DNA of 64,000 bases, from contig CM043965.1 in the NCBI GenBank assembly GCA_014529385.2, forward strand, positions 10,612,912-10,676,911, read 5' to 3'. The DNA is from Adiantum capillus-veneris (Eukaryota > Streptophyta > Polypodiopsida > Polypodiales > Pteridaceae). Shown piece by piece: positions 26,271 to 36,347 of the stretch. How positions within the stretch are numbered: the stretch's first letter is position 1; every line of letters starts with the position of its first letter. Under the pieces are notes generated by a model. That model had not been told where the DNA came from. It saw only the letters and a program-made list of their open reading frames with translations, and ran no database searches. The position numbers and the translations under genes are program-made.

Positions 26271-26507
26271 CTAAAACAAGATAAACACATGTACATCAAA
26301 AGAGACATTATAGTCTACAAGTGGGAGTATAATAGGATTTGGAGATTGTAGAATATCTCTTAATGCTTCAGCACCAAAGAGGAATACAATACGTTGTTGA
26401 AAAAAGATTTTTCTATCAATGCAAACATTTATCGTAACCCCTTGCACCCAATGAAACTGATGAAATTGAATTGCATGAGCAGGATTAGGAGGTGGTGGAT
26501 TGTTCAT
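26271..26507 (-). CDS. Small ORF 1 upstream of gag (gypsy B), conserved with gypsy A1
   Basis: A 78-codon ORF starting MNNPPPPNPAHAIQFHQFHW, in the leader between the primer-binding site and gag. It shares KIFFQQRIVF and SFDVHVF, plus similar spacing and hydrophobic positions, with 2111-2353 of gypsy A1. It is not in frame with gag. A splice-donor-like sequence (AGGTAAGT, minus strand) lies about 25 bp upstream, near 26530-26537. The family is unknown to me. Confidence 0.5.
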   Translation of the reverse strand: MNNPPPPNPAHAIQFHQFHWVQGVTINVCIDRKIFFQQRIVFLFGAEALRDILQSPNPIILPLVDYNVSFDVHVFILF

Positions 26508-26562
26508 GTAAACACAACTAGTTTTTGAAGACTTACCTTGTGTATGCTAACACAACCGCTCG

Positions 26563-26580
26563 GCCTCACCGGGGGCACCA
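26563..26580 (-). promoter_or_regulatory. Primer-binding site of gypsy B
   Basis: Minus strand TGGTGCCCCCGGTGAGGC, 4 nt from the 5' LTR end. The first ten bases equal those in gypsy A1. Confidence 0.7.
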
Positions 26581-26584
26581 AAAT

Positions 26585-29220
26585 TGAGGCGGTCCGGGGC
26601 GGGCAACAAGAGAGGCCACCTCTAAACACCCCTCAAGGCTCCCGTGCTGCTCAATTGGGGCTGGGGCAACCACAAGCACAACACAACAACCAACCCACAG
26701 CCAAACCCAAACAAGATAGGGGCACCACCTAGTTATGGTATGCGAGCTAGGACGCAAGAGAGATTTTGGTACAACCAAGAAGATGCACCACAAAACACAC
26801 ACAAGCAACCTCACACCAAGACACACACAAAATGGACCAGAGAGAGCTAGAGCAAAGGGAAGAGAGAGAGAAAAGGATCTTGCGTAATACCTTATTTGTG
26901 ACTTGCAAATGGAGATGGTTCATTATGATGCTATCGTAGAACTTGTACAAAACTCACTCAATGCTTAGTGATTACTAAACATTGCCAAAACACACATACA
27001 CACACTGTCTTAGGGTGTGGGAGACCTCTCACCACAATACCCTCTTACAATGGACAAAAAACTGGCAATGAAAAATACACTAAAACACTTTCTAAAATCA
27101 AGATCAACCGATACAAACCCAAAATACACAAGTCACCTTGAATTCACGAAACCGTATTGCACAAATGGAAGGACGAAGATTTGAACGTCGAATCACGCCT
27201 TTGATGCACCAAACCTCAATTTATTGATGATCAAGGAGCATATACAATAGTGGTTTTGAGATTTGTGGAACTCACTCTCTCTCACTTGCAATGTGTAGCT
27301 TGAAGGCTTCTCTCACACCAAGAGTGAAGCTCACAAGTGGTTGCTACACCTAAGTCTCTCCTCACGCATAGAGTGTTGGGGTGCTATGTGAGATGTTGGA
27401 GGTTGTTTTACAAGAAGGAGAGGGGCCTATTTATAGGTTGGAGACCCCTCATTAATATTATTGGAAATCCTAATTTACAAGCTAACAAATCAGGATTATG
27501 ATTTTTTTGAATATCAAAACATTGCGGGCCTTCTTTCTTTGCTTGAGTCATGGGTGTGGGCTCAAAAGAAAGCATTATTGATGGTAGATAAGGTGAATGT
27601 AAGTAAGGAGAGAGAGAGAGAGAGAGAGAGAGAGATACTATACACATGTCTTGAGGTGAGGTGTCTTTTATGGTTAGGTCAATGCTATTTTGTGTTAGTA
27701 TGTTAGTCGTTAGTAATCACTAGAAAGTTAATGTTACATTTACAATGGGTAGAATGAGGTGGATGGTTGAAGTAAGATGGTTGAATGAAGTGAGAAAATC
27801 CTTGAGATGGTGAAGCTTGAAGAAGTTTTGGACTTACTTGTGTAGGTTCTCAAAATGACTATCGATCTTCTTCTTCGTCTTCCCTTCTTTACGCCACCGC
27901 CGCCAAGGTTGATTATCGTGATGAAAATGGTAATTCCGTTGATGAGATCTCTTGATTTGTAGAGGTTAAGCATGGTACACATGCTGAATTTATGTATATA
28001 TATAAGGGGTAAGATGGAATTGTACTTTGGAGATAATAGAGAGAGGCATAGAGATGGTGTATGTACATGTGGAGCTCATATGAGAGCTATGGAAGTAAGT
28101 GGGGAGGTTAATGGTGAAGAAGGTGAGAGAAACCATTGAAGGTGCAGGTTTGAGTGAGGGATTGAGAGGAATGTGTGTGTATGTGTGTGTGTAGAAGTGT
28201 GGAAAGAGGTGAGAGAAGACTATGGGCTACTTGTGAGAAAAGTGGGCAGACTGGGGTCCACTCAAAAAATCATAGCTCACCGGTGGTTACTCCAAAAATC
28301 ATGAAAAAATTTGAGGTGATTATTCAAAGCGTGGGCTACATTTTCTCTTAAAGCATAGCCAAAATTTTTCACCAAAAAGCCTGTTTTTGTGCCTGCAAAA
28401 GTCTTTTAGTGGCCCCCTCCTTTGTTGAATTTGTACAATGCATCCAAGAGTGAGCCCCTCCTTTGTCATATTATAATACAAAGCATCCAAGTTGCCCTTG
28501 ACCCATGCATGGAGGAGGATTATTGGTGAATAAAGAAATATATACATGGTGGGACTAGTGTATGGACTATTCATGGACTTTAGCTCAATGAGCACATGGT
28601 GTTAGAATAATGAGTAAAAATAATAATAAAAATATGGAGGAGTTATGGATATGGAAAGATATTGGAATCATATGATATGGTCCCTCTTTGAATTATTTTG
28701 GGTGAAAGAGGAAAATGTATGCAAGTAAATAATATAATAAACGTGACCAATGAGTAGAAATCAATTTTTTGTTTTCACGAGGGTGAGGGTGAAAATGTGG
28801 GAGTGATTTGTATAAAGGAAAAATATAAGGTTAGAGTATGTACATATTGGCAAAAAATATACTTATGGTGTAAGAGGATGAAAGAAGGTGTACATAGGTT
28901 TAATAAAACACACACCTAAGTAGAAATATTTAAATAAAATACCAAAATAATTATAAAAAATCCCTATATTTAGGCCATATATGCAATGAAATATTTACAC
29001 ACAAAGAGGCCATAATATACTTTTATTTTTTTATTTTTTTGGCTCAACTAGCCCAGTGACTAGATAATTGAAGGTTTTTAAAGAAAATATGGGAAAAGTC
29101 CCCTAACTCACACACACCTATGTACAATGAAAAGGTAAGAATAGCCATAGTGTTTAGGTGATTTTGATAGGGTGGGATAACTCACTATGGCAATTACGGA
29201 GAGCCGAAAAACGGCTATCA
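26585..29220 (-). repeat. 5' LTR of gypsy B
   Basis: 2.64 kb, matching the split LTR at 12438-20691. The minus-strand TATAAATA at 27428-27435 suggests transcription starting near 27400, giving a U3 of about 1.8 kb and R-U5 of about 0.8 kb. It contains a (GA)n run at about 27607-27635. Confidence 0.9.
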
Positions 29221-29224
29221 GTAG
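29221..29224. repeat. Target-site duplication of gypsy B, right copy (GTAG)
   Basis: Matches 12434-12437. Confidence 0.6.
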
Positions 29225-29814
29225 CATTTGATCAGCAACCCCGGAAGAATGAGATGGCAGTACCACAATCACTGGATAAAGAACCAAAAGGATGGGTGCC
29301 ACTAAAGAACAACACGATACCCATGGAGAACAACCAGGGAACTGCCAACAATGTTCACTACAAACATAAAACAACACAAACCGCAGTGAAAAGATCAAGG
29401 TTAGCAACACGCGAAAAACAAGTCTGGGTGCAGAAGGATAGAGGTGACATGGCAGAAAAACCACAATACAACAGAAGAAGTCAACAGAAGCACACAATTT
29501 AACCAAAAACCAAGGGAATAAAAAAGATATGGATCCCAAAGAGAATTCTCAGTAACAACTTAAATGCGACTCACATTTGGATCCCGAAACCAAAGCAACA
29601 GGAACTCCCTTCAGTACAAGCAACATTGGCATGCAGACACACACTACATATGAAACCGGCAAACCGATCTATGTGGATGCCGTTCAACAGCACAATAATG
29701 ACACCCATGAACGTGGCTATAAACCTCCAAAACAAAGCTACAAATGGAAAGAAAAAGAGACAAAGACTATGGCCAATTCCGCCACGACACTTCTCTCCAA
29801 GGAGACACCCATAG
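29225..29814 (+). pseudogene. Element C retropepsin/WIPK ORF, right half
   Basis: This continues in frame from the codon split at 12437 and reads through motifs GWVPLKN, VWVQKD, IWIPKR, IWIPKP and MWMPFN, the counterpart of the repeated tail in element C'. A TAA lies at 29500-29502, and the frame ends at TAG 29812-29814. Basic, Q/N-rich open stretches continue in other frames to about 29960, so the original end may have been later and shifted. It is broken by gypsy B and by two in-frame stops overall. Confidence 0.6.
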
Positions 29815-30127
29815 CCATATCGACAGTAGCAGCAAACCAGGCGCCTTTAGCAAGAAAGACGATCAAACAGAGAGCTGTAGAATTACAACTTTTACTTGCA
29901 AAGAAAATGAACCAACCAAATCAACAACAAACAGGAAACCTCGATGTCGAATGCCAATAAGCATCTTGCTTATTCCCTCCTCTTGCACAACATTGAATTT
30001 TCCATGCATTGACTGAGTATGCATAACATAGGGCCACATTACACGGCCAAGCATTAGCACAATTTTTTTAACCTATGCACTGCACATACACCAAGGCGAT
30101 ACCTTGTTGTCTGGGAGGACTCCGGCT

Positions 30128-30141
30128 AGGAGGGGGGGAGG
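30128..30141 (+). promoter_or_regulatory. Polypurine tract of element C
   Basis: AGGAGGGGGGGAGG, at the same place relative to the WIPK ORF as in element C'. Confidence 0.6.
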
Positions 30142-31010
30142 CATTCTCAAATGCGGACCCAATGGTAAAAAGAGAAAAAAAGAGCATGTTTTTCGACTAT
30201 TTTAGAGGGTTTTCTTTTGATTGCGAAATTTTGTGGACTAGCCTAAGGACATATGTCCTTATACAACACGAATCTACAAGTATATGGGGCCAAACGCCAA
30301 ATCAGGCCCCTAGGCGTGTGTATATATGTAAAAATAACCATTTTTCGGACAAAATATTGGTAAAACGGAGAAATCTAGCCATAAAAATTGCATGTGAGTG
30401 TATATAGTGTGTTGCGATGATGTTTTTGAGTTATTATGATTTTTGGGGATTTTCTGGGATTAATTTGCTATTTTATTTTTAGTTTTACTAATTATCGGTA
30501 GGAAAACTTCAAAAATACAAAAAGCAGGTGAAAGACGATCGTAATGAACAAAAAATATGGGGATAATTAGTGACTATAGAACAACCTATGATACAATGGG
30601 GGTGCAATTATGTGAATGGAGCGGAAAGTGTGTTTTGGCCAGATTTTGATCGAAACGTCAAATTTCTCAAAAATTGAGCAAATGGAGTCCAAATCAAGAA
30701 TTTTTCGAGCCTAAACCGCATCTCGCAAGAAGTTGGGAGCACATGTGAAATTTCATGGAAAGTGGTTCGGGGACCCCCATTATAAGATTTTTTCACTTCA
30801 CTTAAAGCTCATTTCTACTATTGCCTTCTTGAGAGAGAGCTCTTGCCACCTAGAGCGAACCGGACTTCCAGCTGCTTCTACAATGCGCACGACCACCCGA
30901 CAGGCTCCAGATATGAGAGGTAGGCTCACTACCTTGAGCTTTTCGCGTATGTTTGATGTTTTGTCGCGAAAACTAGTGTAGGGCTCACACGGGAAACGGG
31001 CAGTAGAGAC
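30142..31010 (+). repeat. Probable LTR of element C
   Basis: This follows the polypurine tract. TATAAG at 30781-30786 could be the promoter, with a pyrimidine-rich stretch downstream as in many plant LTR start sites. The first 200 bp share landmarks with the region after the C' tract. The right edge was not found; 31010 is approximate. Confidence 0.4.
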
Positions 31011-31738
31011 CTACAGGTAAAGGTGGCCACCTAACGGCTAACCCAAAAGCAATAAGGATTCATCGGCGGGTTATCCTAGCATAGGAGACCACTCTTGAAT
31101 TCAAAAAGGTGGTAGAAAACCATTGGGAAAAATCCTAACTTCTAGAGCCCTGCAAGAGGCCACCAAATGGTAAATCGGTGGAAAGGCGCCCAAATGCTAC
31201 CAAAACTCATGGGTAGGAGCATCTTGACATGCTCTACAAGTATATATAGCCTACATGGCCATAAGGCGACCTGAAGCGGCACTAAGCTTCCGAAACGGCA
31301 TCAGACACTCAAAGCGTCAACTAGCTCTCACGGCCAAACCGCAAGTCCGTTTGCCACCAAACTTCACGGGCGGCATTCCTAGACCATCAATAACCAAGTC
31401 CTATGGTGGTAGACCACCACAAATCATCGACAACATGTGAACGCAACCACGAGCGTTTCCAGAGCGGCAAATTGCCCAACGGAGCTCCGGTGAAACCAAA
31501 GTAAACAAAAACCATATGGCAAGGATCCCCAAGGAACCGTGAAGCTATGGAGACTAAGATCAAGAAATTTCATCGCCGAAAAGCACTCCAAGAGTTAGAA
31601 AATGGCTCAAAGGCTCTGAAAGTCAAACAGGGAGTTTCTATCTATCTATTTGACTTTTTTATTGAAATAGGGCTTAAAGGGGACTCAGGGGGGCTCAGGG
31701 CATGTACCAGTAGCATTCCTCATATAAATTTCATCAGG

Positions 31739-31762
31739 AGACATCCTACGCGTAGGATGTCT
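31739..31762. repeat. 24-bp palindrome, copy 1
   Basis: AGACATCCTACG followed by its exact reverse complement. In this copy the symmetry extends one base further on each side (G...C). Confidence 0.9.
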
Positions 31763-32021
31763 CAAGGCCATATCTGCGAACCAAACTCAACATCTCATCT
31801 CATACACAGCTTCTTCATAGCTTATACATGCTAGCCATCAAGTTTCATCACATTTGGACAAGAGTTGACCTCATATGCATAAAAAAACGGAAAGTCAGAG
31901 CATAGAGGCAATAATGGGTCATAGACCTACCAAAACTAGTCCAAATCACATGAAACTTGCACAATATACTCATGAGCACATTGAAGCTAACTGTGGGGTC
32001 AGATGTGAAAATTAATGAAAT

Positions 32022-32045
32022 AGACATCCTACGCGTAGGATGTCT
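32022..32045. repeat. 24-bp palindrome, copy 2
   Basis: Identical to copy 1 over all 24 bases, 283 bp downstream. Confidence 0.9.
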
Positions 32046-32294
32046 AAATGACCTATTTGACCTCCGGGTGGTATTTTTGAGTTCCAAATGGCTTTATAAT
32101 CATGTATCAAATTTCAAGCCATTCCCATCACATTTGGCCCCCAAAACCTCCAAGATGCACTTTTTGAGCCTAAAAATACTACACATGCTCTTAACAACAC
32201 CAATGCTTATCCAAATCAAAATCTAAGAGCAGGGCCATGTTCCCACATGCTAAGGGCTACCCACAGAACCAACTTCAAGTCATTCTGATAAAAT

Positions 32295-32318
32295 AGACAT
32301 CCTACGCGTAGGATGTCT
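32295..32318. repeat. 24-bp palindrome, copy 3
   Basis: Identical, 273 bp downstream of copy 2. A half-site (GGACATCCTAC) lies between copies 3 and 4 near 32434. Confidence 0.9.
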
Positions 32319-32579
32319 CCAGTGTCATATGGACCTTCTGTGCAGGAACTGACTTCATGGGAGCCATTAACATGGTATAAGAAGCATGTATATCAAATTT
32401 CAACCAAATTGAATATCATTTGCCACCTGTTGAGGACATCCTACCCAATTTTTGAGCCAAAAGCCTAAATCTGCCTAGAATTGCACTTTTTGATGCCCAA
32501 AACCAATTCCAATGACATAACCATGTTGCACAGGTCAAGGGCCACAAGCCTGCCAAGTTTCACCAAAAACAGAGAAGGT

Positions 32580-32603
32580 AGACATCCTACGCGTAGGATG
32601 TCT
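32580..32603. repeat. 24-bp palindrome, copy 4
   Basis: Identical, 285 bp downstream of copy 3 and 167 bp before the gag-like ATG. Confidence 0.9.
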
Positions 32604-32769
32604 ACATGACTATTTTTTAGCCAAAAGTCTATTGTGAGCACATGCAGAGTTTCCCTAGTTCCTTTTGAGTTCTTATTTCAATTTTGAAGTCATTTGGGTA
32701 GTCAGAACTCAGTTTGTCAGCTAATCTGTAAAAAACACTAACTTTGGACTATTGAGTGCAACAGGATCC

Positions 32770-33126
32770 ATGGCAGCCACAAAATCACCTGCAAAGAAGA
32801 AGAGGATGACTATCAAGGATTACTTAGAAGAAGTGGAGCCTTTTGTTATCCCAGAGGGCACCCTGAAGCCCACAAGCACATGGATTCAAGATGACCTGCT
32901 AGAGACCAATGATCTGAGAATCTACCAAGGAGTATTTAAAGATCCGGTGGGAAATGTAGTGGAGCTACCCATGATACCTCGAGAGCTAAATGAATTTGTC
33001 AGGAGCAAGATGGGGGATTACTTGGAGAAACTGGATCTCCACAACTACTTTGAAGCCCTGCCATCAGGGATTGATGTTAAAAGAGTGTGGGAATTTGTCA
33101 CCACAATCAAATGGAATCTTGGTTGA
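32770..33126 (+). CDS. Gag-N-terminus-like ORF, unrecognised
   Basis: 118 codons from ATG 32770 to TGA 33124-33126. It starts with a basic stretch (AATKSPAKKKRM), then an acidic, aromatic globular-looking region (IKDYLEEVEPFVIPEG, TSTWIQDDLL, LRIYQGVFKDP, DYLEKLDLHNYF, VKRVWEFV). The position after a repeat-bearing leader and the composition suggest the N-terminus of a retroelement gag, with the rest lost; no zinc knuckle or protease follows. It could also be an unrelated host fragment. Confidence 0.35.
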   Translation: MAATKSPAKKKRMTIKDYLEEVEPFVIPEGTLKPTSTWIQDDLLETNDLRIYQGVFKDPVGNVVELPMIPRELNEFVRSKMGDYLEKLDLHNYFEALPSGIDVKRVWEFVTTIKWNLG

Positions 33127-33261
33127 ACTGACCAAGAGAGAGAAGATAGAACTTGTGTGAGAACGTCTCTCAAGCGAGTATCATCCCTTCAAATAATATA
33201 TTTTGTTTGTGTATCCAATCCTCCAACTCTAGAAATGGCTTGACCTTGTTGGATTATTGTT

Positions 33262-33767
33262 GGGAAAATTACCAAAATATCCCTCTAATTTGTGGAAATT
33301 CCCAAAATACCCCTCAAATTTCAAAAATTCCCAAAGTACCCCCATAATTTGTCATAAATTCCCAAAATGCCCTTCGAATTTTCCAAAATTCCCAAAATAC
33401 CCCTAGTTGTGAGAGTAAATTTCTCCAAAAACAAAGAAAATTTGTAGCTTTTCATAAGAAGAGTGATTGTCTACCATACAAGATGCTAAAACTAAAATCT
33501 GAGTTGGTTATGTAGGCTTTGGAGATGAATTGCTTCATTATTTTTAGACATATTTCGCTTCGCTTTTTTTTGCAAGGTAGTTGGCAACAAATTACATGCT
33601 AAGCACTCAAAAGCCGATCTCAACTGTCAAATTACATGCTAAGCACTCAAAAGCCGATCTCAACTATCAAACAAGAATAAAGATTAGAAAATCTTGAAGA
33701 ATCCAACGAAAATAGATACAAGGGTATTTTGAGAATTTTTGAAATTTGAGGGGTATTTTGGTAAGGG
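33262..33767. repeat. Foldback (MITE-like) element, copy 2
   Basis: The left arm GGGAAAATTACCAAAATA...CAAATTTCAAAAATTCCC is inverted at the right as GAATTTTTGAAATTTGAGGGGTATTTTGGTAA. The centre matches 10165-10435. It contains a 40-bp tandem duplication at 33588-33667. Confidence 0.7.
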
Positions 33768-34252
33768 AAATACCCCTCAAATTACCAAAATACCCCTCTA
33801 ATTTGAGGAAATTCCCAAAATACCCCCGATATTTTGTCATAAATTCCCAAAATGCCCTTCAAATTTTCCAAAATTCCCAAAATACCCTTGGTTGTGAGAG
33901 TAAATTTCTCAAAAAATAATTTTTTTGGTACATCTTCACAAGAGGAGTGATTGTCTATCGTACAAGATGCTAAAACTACAATCTGAGTTAATTACGTAGT
34001 TTTTGGAGATGAATTGTTCCATTATTTTTAGACATAAATTTTTTTCTGAGATGGTAATTGGTGACAAATTACATGCTGATCACTCAAAAACGAATCTCAA
34101 TTATCACATACGAATGAAGATTAGAAAATCTTGAACAATCCAACCAAAATAGATACAAGGGTATTTTGGGAATTTTTGAAATTTGAGGGGTATTTTGGGA
34201 ATTTCCTCAAATTAGAGGGGTATTTTGCTAATTTTCCCTTTTGGTAATTTGC
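33768..34252. repeat. Foldback (MITE-like) element, copy 3
   Basis: Directly adjacent to copy 2 and in the same orientation. Its arms run from CAAATTACCAAAATACCCC to GGGGTATTTTGCTAATTTTCCCTTTTGGTAATTTG, with a homologous centre. Confidence 0.7.
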
Positions 34253-34521
34253 CCATTATTGTTTTGAAGAGCGAAGCCTATGTATCTTCTGTGAGAGGGG
34301 TCGTTGCTTAAAAATAGTATTACTTTTTGTCGCACTGGGACAACTTGGGTACTAGCCTACTGGCTTTTGGTGCAGTGGTCCTACAATGGTTGAAGTCACT
34401 TTCTCTGCCCGCCCACTCGCCCCGCAACGGCGGGCTCCTGTTCTACTATATCACTCACCTTCCTTTGCTGTTACTTTCCCGTCATTCGCAGTCCCCCTTT
34501 AAGGAAACTCTTTTCCCAGCT

Positions 34522-35001
34522 ATGGCGCCTAGAAAGAAGGCGGGCACAGGCTGCGGCTTCTTAAGGGCGTGCTTGGGGATGGGTGGCAGCTTGCACTTGC
34601 AGCGTCAGCTCAGCAGCGCTGGCTATGGCAGGTTGAGCTCGGCTGTAGAGGAGGAGGCTGTGTTTTCCGGACAAGCTCTAGCGGCGGCGCCCACATTGCA
34701 GCTAGGATCGGCTAGTAGAGATGAGAAAGCGCCTGTGAGACAATCGATATGGAGAAGGCGGCCTGGAGCAGCCTACAATATCTGTGGAGTGCAGGAAATC
34801 AAGGAAGCGTGGAAACAGGCTCTTCAGGCGGCCAAGAAGGGCGCCCCTCATTTCAATGAGCTATTGGTGGGCAATAAGCTTTTGATGCAGATCGCCCCTG
34901 CCGCCTTCTTGTCTCTCTCTAGCTCCCACCCTTCATCTGTTCTGAGGCCCTCCGCTGGCTTAATCACTCGGCCCTCTACTGTACAGCGGCACTCATTGTA
35001 A
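34522..35001 (+). CDS. Unrecognised GC-rich ORF (159 codons)
   Basis: The ATG at 34522 opens MAPRKKAGTGCGFL and the stop is at 34999-35001. The frame is also open about 195 bp upstream but without an ATG. Composition is clearly GC-richer than the surroundings. The product is basic and rich in A, S, L and G, with a middle segment (EIKEAWKQALQAAKKGAPHFNELL) that would form a helix. I recognise no family. It could be a host gene exon, a gene fragment, or chance. A GT/GA microsatellite follows at 35048. Confidence 0.3.
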   Translation: MAPRKKAGTGCGFLRACLGMGGSLHLQRQLSSAGYGRLSSAVEEEAVFSGQALAAAPTLQLGSASRDEKAPVRQSIWRRRPGAAYNICGVQEIKEAWKQALQAAKKGAPHFNELLVGNKLLMQIAPAAFLSLSSSHPSSVLRPSAGLITRPSTVQRHSL

Positions 35002-35047
35002 GCAATAATGCACTACATTATATTTGTGCTATTGGATTGCGTCCCCC

Positions 35048-35057
35048 GTGTGTGTGC

Positions 35058-35137
<80 letters not shown>
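35048..35137. repeat. (GT)n(GA)n compound microsatellite
   Basis: GT run at about 35048-35105, then GA at 35106-35137. Confidence 0.95.
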
Positions 35138-35141
<4 letters not shown>

Positions 35142-36347
35142 CTTAAACACAGGAAGCAGTGCTTGCAAAACATATGGTTGAGTGTATCTTTGACCAGCTA
35201 AAATTGCATCGTGTCAAGAGTGGAGAGAATGGTTTTGCACGATGAAGTTTAACAGAAAAAATTCATGCACCAACAAAAACCTATCCACATTTTTTATGAC
35301 CATATTTTTCAATTTTTGTAGGATTGTAAAACTCAGTATGAGCTGAGAGGAATCCTTGTGCCCATAATTAACGATCTTTCTCTCAACATGCACTATCCTT
35401 GTCATAATGTCGCTTCCATACCTACAACCACCATACCCCTGTTTTCTTACATGTATTAATTTCACAAATTTATTTTCATTGATCTACTTTTGAAATGAAA
35501 TTTACTCGGTTTGCATCCACCCTTGGCTGCATCATGTAATGTTTATCACATGCTTGTGGTTTTCAGGGTTGTGTTGTATGTGAGGTATATGCCAAATCAA
35601 GAGAATAGAGGTACTAGGCCAATCTATCTCGATTCTAAGTTGACCCAATATTGATAGGTGGAAGCATGGTAGGGTAATACTCTTTTGTTTGATAATGATG
35701 TGATCCAATTTGGTGTTGGTGTTTTTACGAATTCAACCAACATACTACACTATGATGTGTAGGAAGTGTAAGTTGCTTGGCTGAGAAGTCACTACAAGAG
35801 ATCACCTAAATTACTGGTGTTAGTGGTGGGCGTTAATATATGTGTAGGTAATTCTGGAGGGGGAACAATTTTTTTTAAAAAAAAATTAAACTCTTGACGT
35901 CTAATTAGACGCTTATTTCGATGCCTGTTTGGACAAGTATTTCAATGCGTATCCCGATACATATACTGATGGAACCTGAAAAAACAGAACCCGCGGGTTC
36001 TTCTTGCATATTTTTGTATCAATTTCATCTCCTCCCTTGCTCTCCTCCTCCTCACTTGCTGCAGATCTGGTGCTGCAGATTTGGGCTTGAGAGACTCGAC
36101 ATCTCCACCTACACACTCCCCCCCATCAACAAGGTACGGTTCTTTTCAAGATTCGTAGTAGGTTTCTTCACTTTTGTGTGTGTAACATAGTGTCTGTGTT
36201 TTTTTTGCAAGTTTGGCGACATTTCTTCAAGTGCTTCTTGCTCAAATAGATCACTTGTGAGTGCTCTATCATTTTCTTCTATTACATACACATGCACACA
36301 CACGTGCACATAAACATGCACACAAATAAACAAAAATGCACATTAAT
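35138..36347. other. No recognisable feature
   Basis: About 1.2 kb of AT-rich sequence with only short ORFs. There is a small poly-A/T tract at 35870-35890. Confidence 0.4.

Larger units (their letters stand above)
12438..29220 (-). mobile_element. Gypsy B: near full-length Tat-like LTR retrotransposon
   Basis: A minus-strand element with long LTRs (about 2.6 kb): 3' LTR at 12438-20691, interrupted by a copia insertion, and 5' LTR at 26585-29220. Between them, from right to left, lie the primer-binding site, two small ORFs, gag, protease, RT, two RNase H domains, integrase and a polypurine tract. The LTRs begin TGATAGCC and end CCTCA. Two RNase H domains and no chromodomain point to the Tat-like branch. 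It is inserted in element C. Five in-frame stops make it inactive, but no frameshift is needed to read gag to integrase. Confidence 0.9.
31011..32769 (+). other. Leader-like region with degenerate tandem repeats of about 280 bp
   Basis: There is no credible long ORF. From about 31700 the sequence is a series of diverged units of about 273-285 bp that share phrases such as TCAAATTTCAA...CATCACATTTGG and one identical palindrome each (listed separately). It ends at a gag-like ORF, so it may be the 5' leader of an LTR element. Confidence 0.45.

Noticed and set aside
30075-30407. Plus-strand ORF after the element C polypurine tract
   Set aside because: It spans the tract and LTR start; no homologous open frame exists in element C'.
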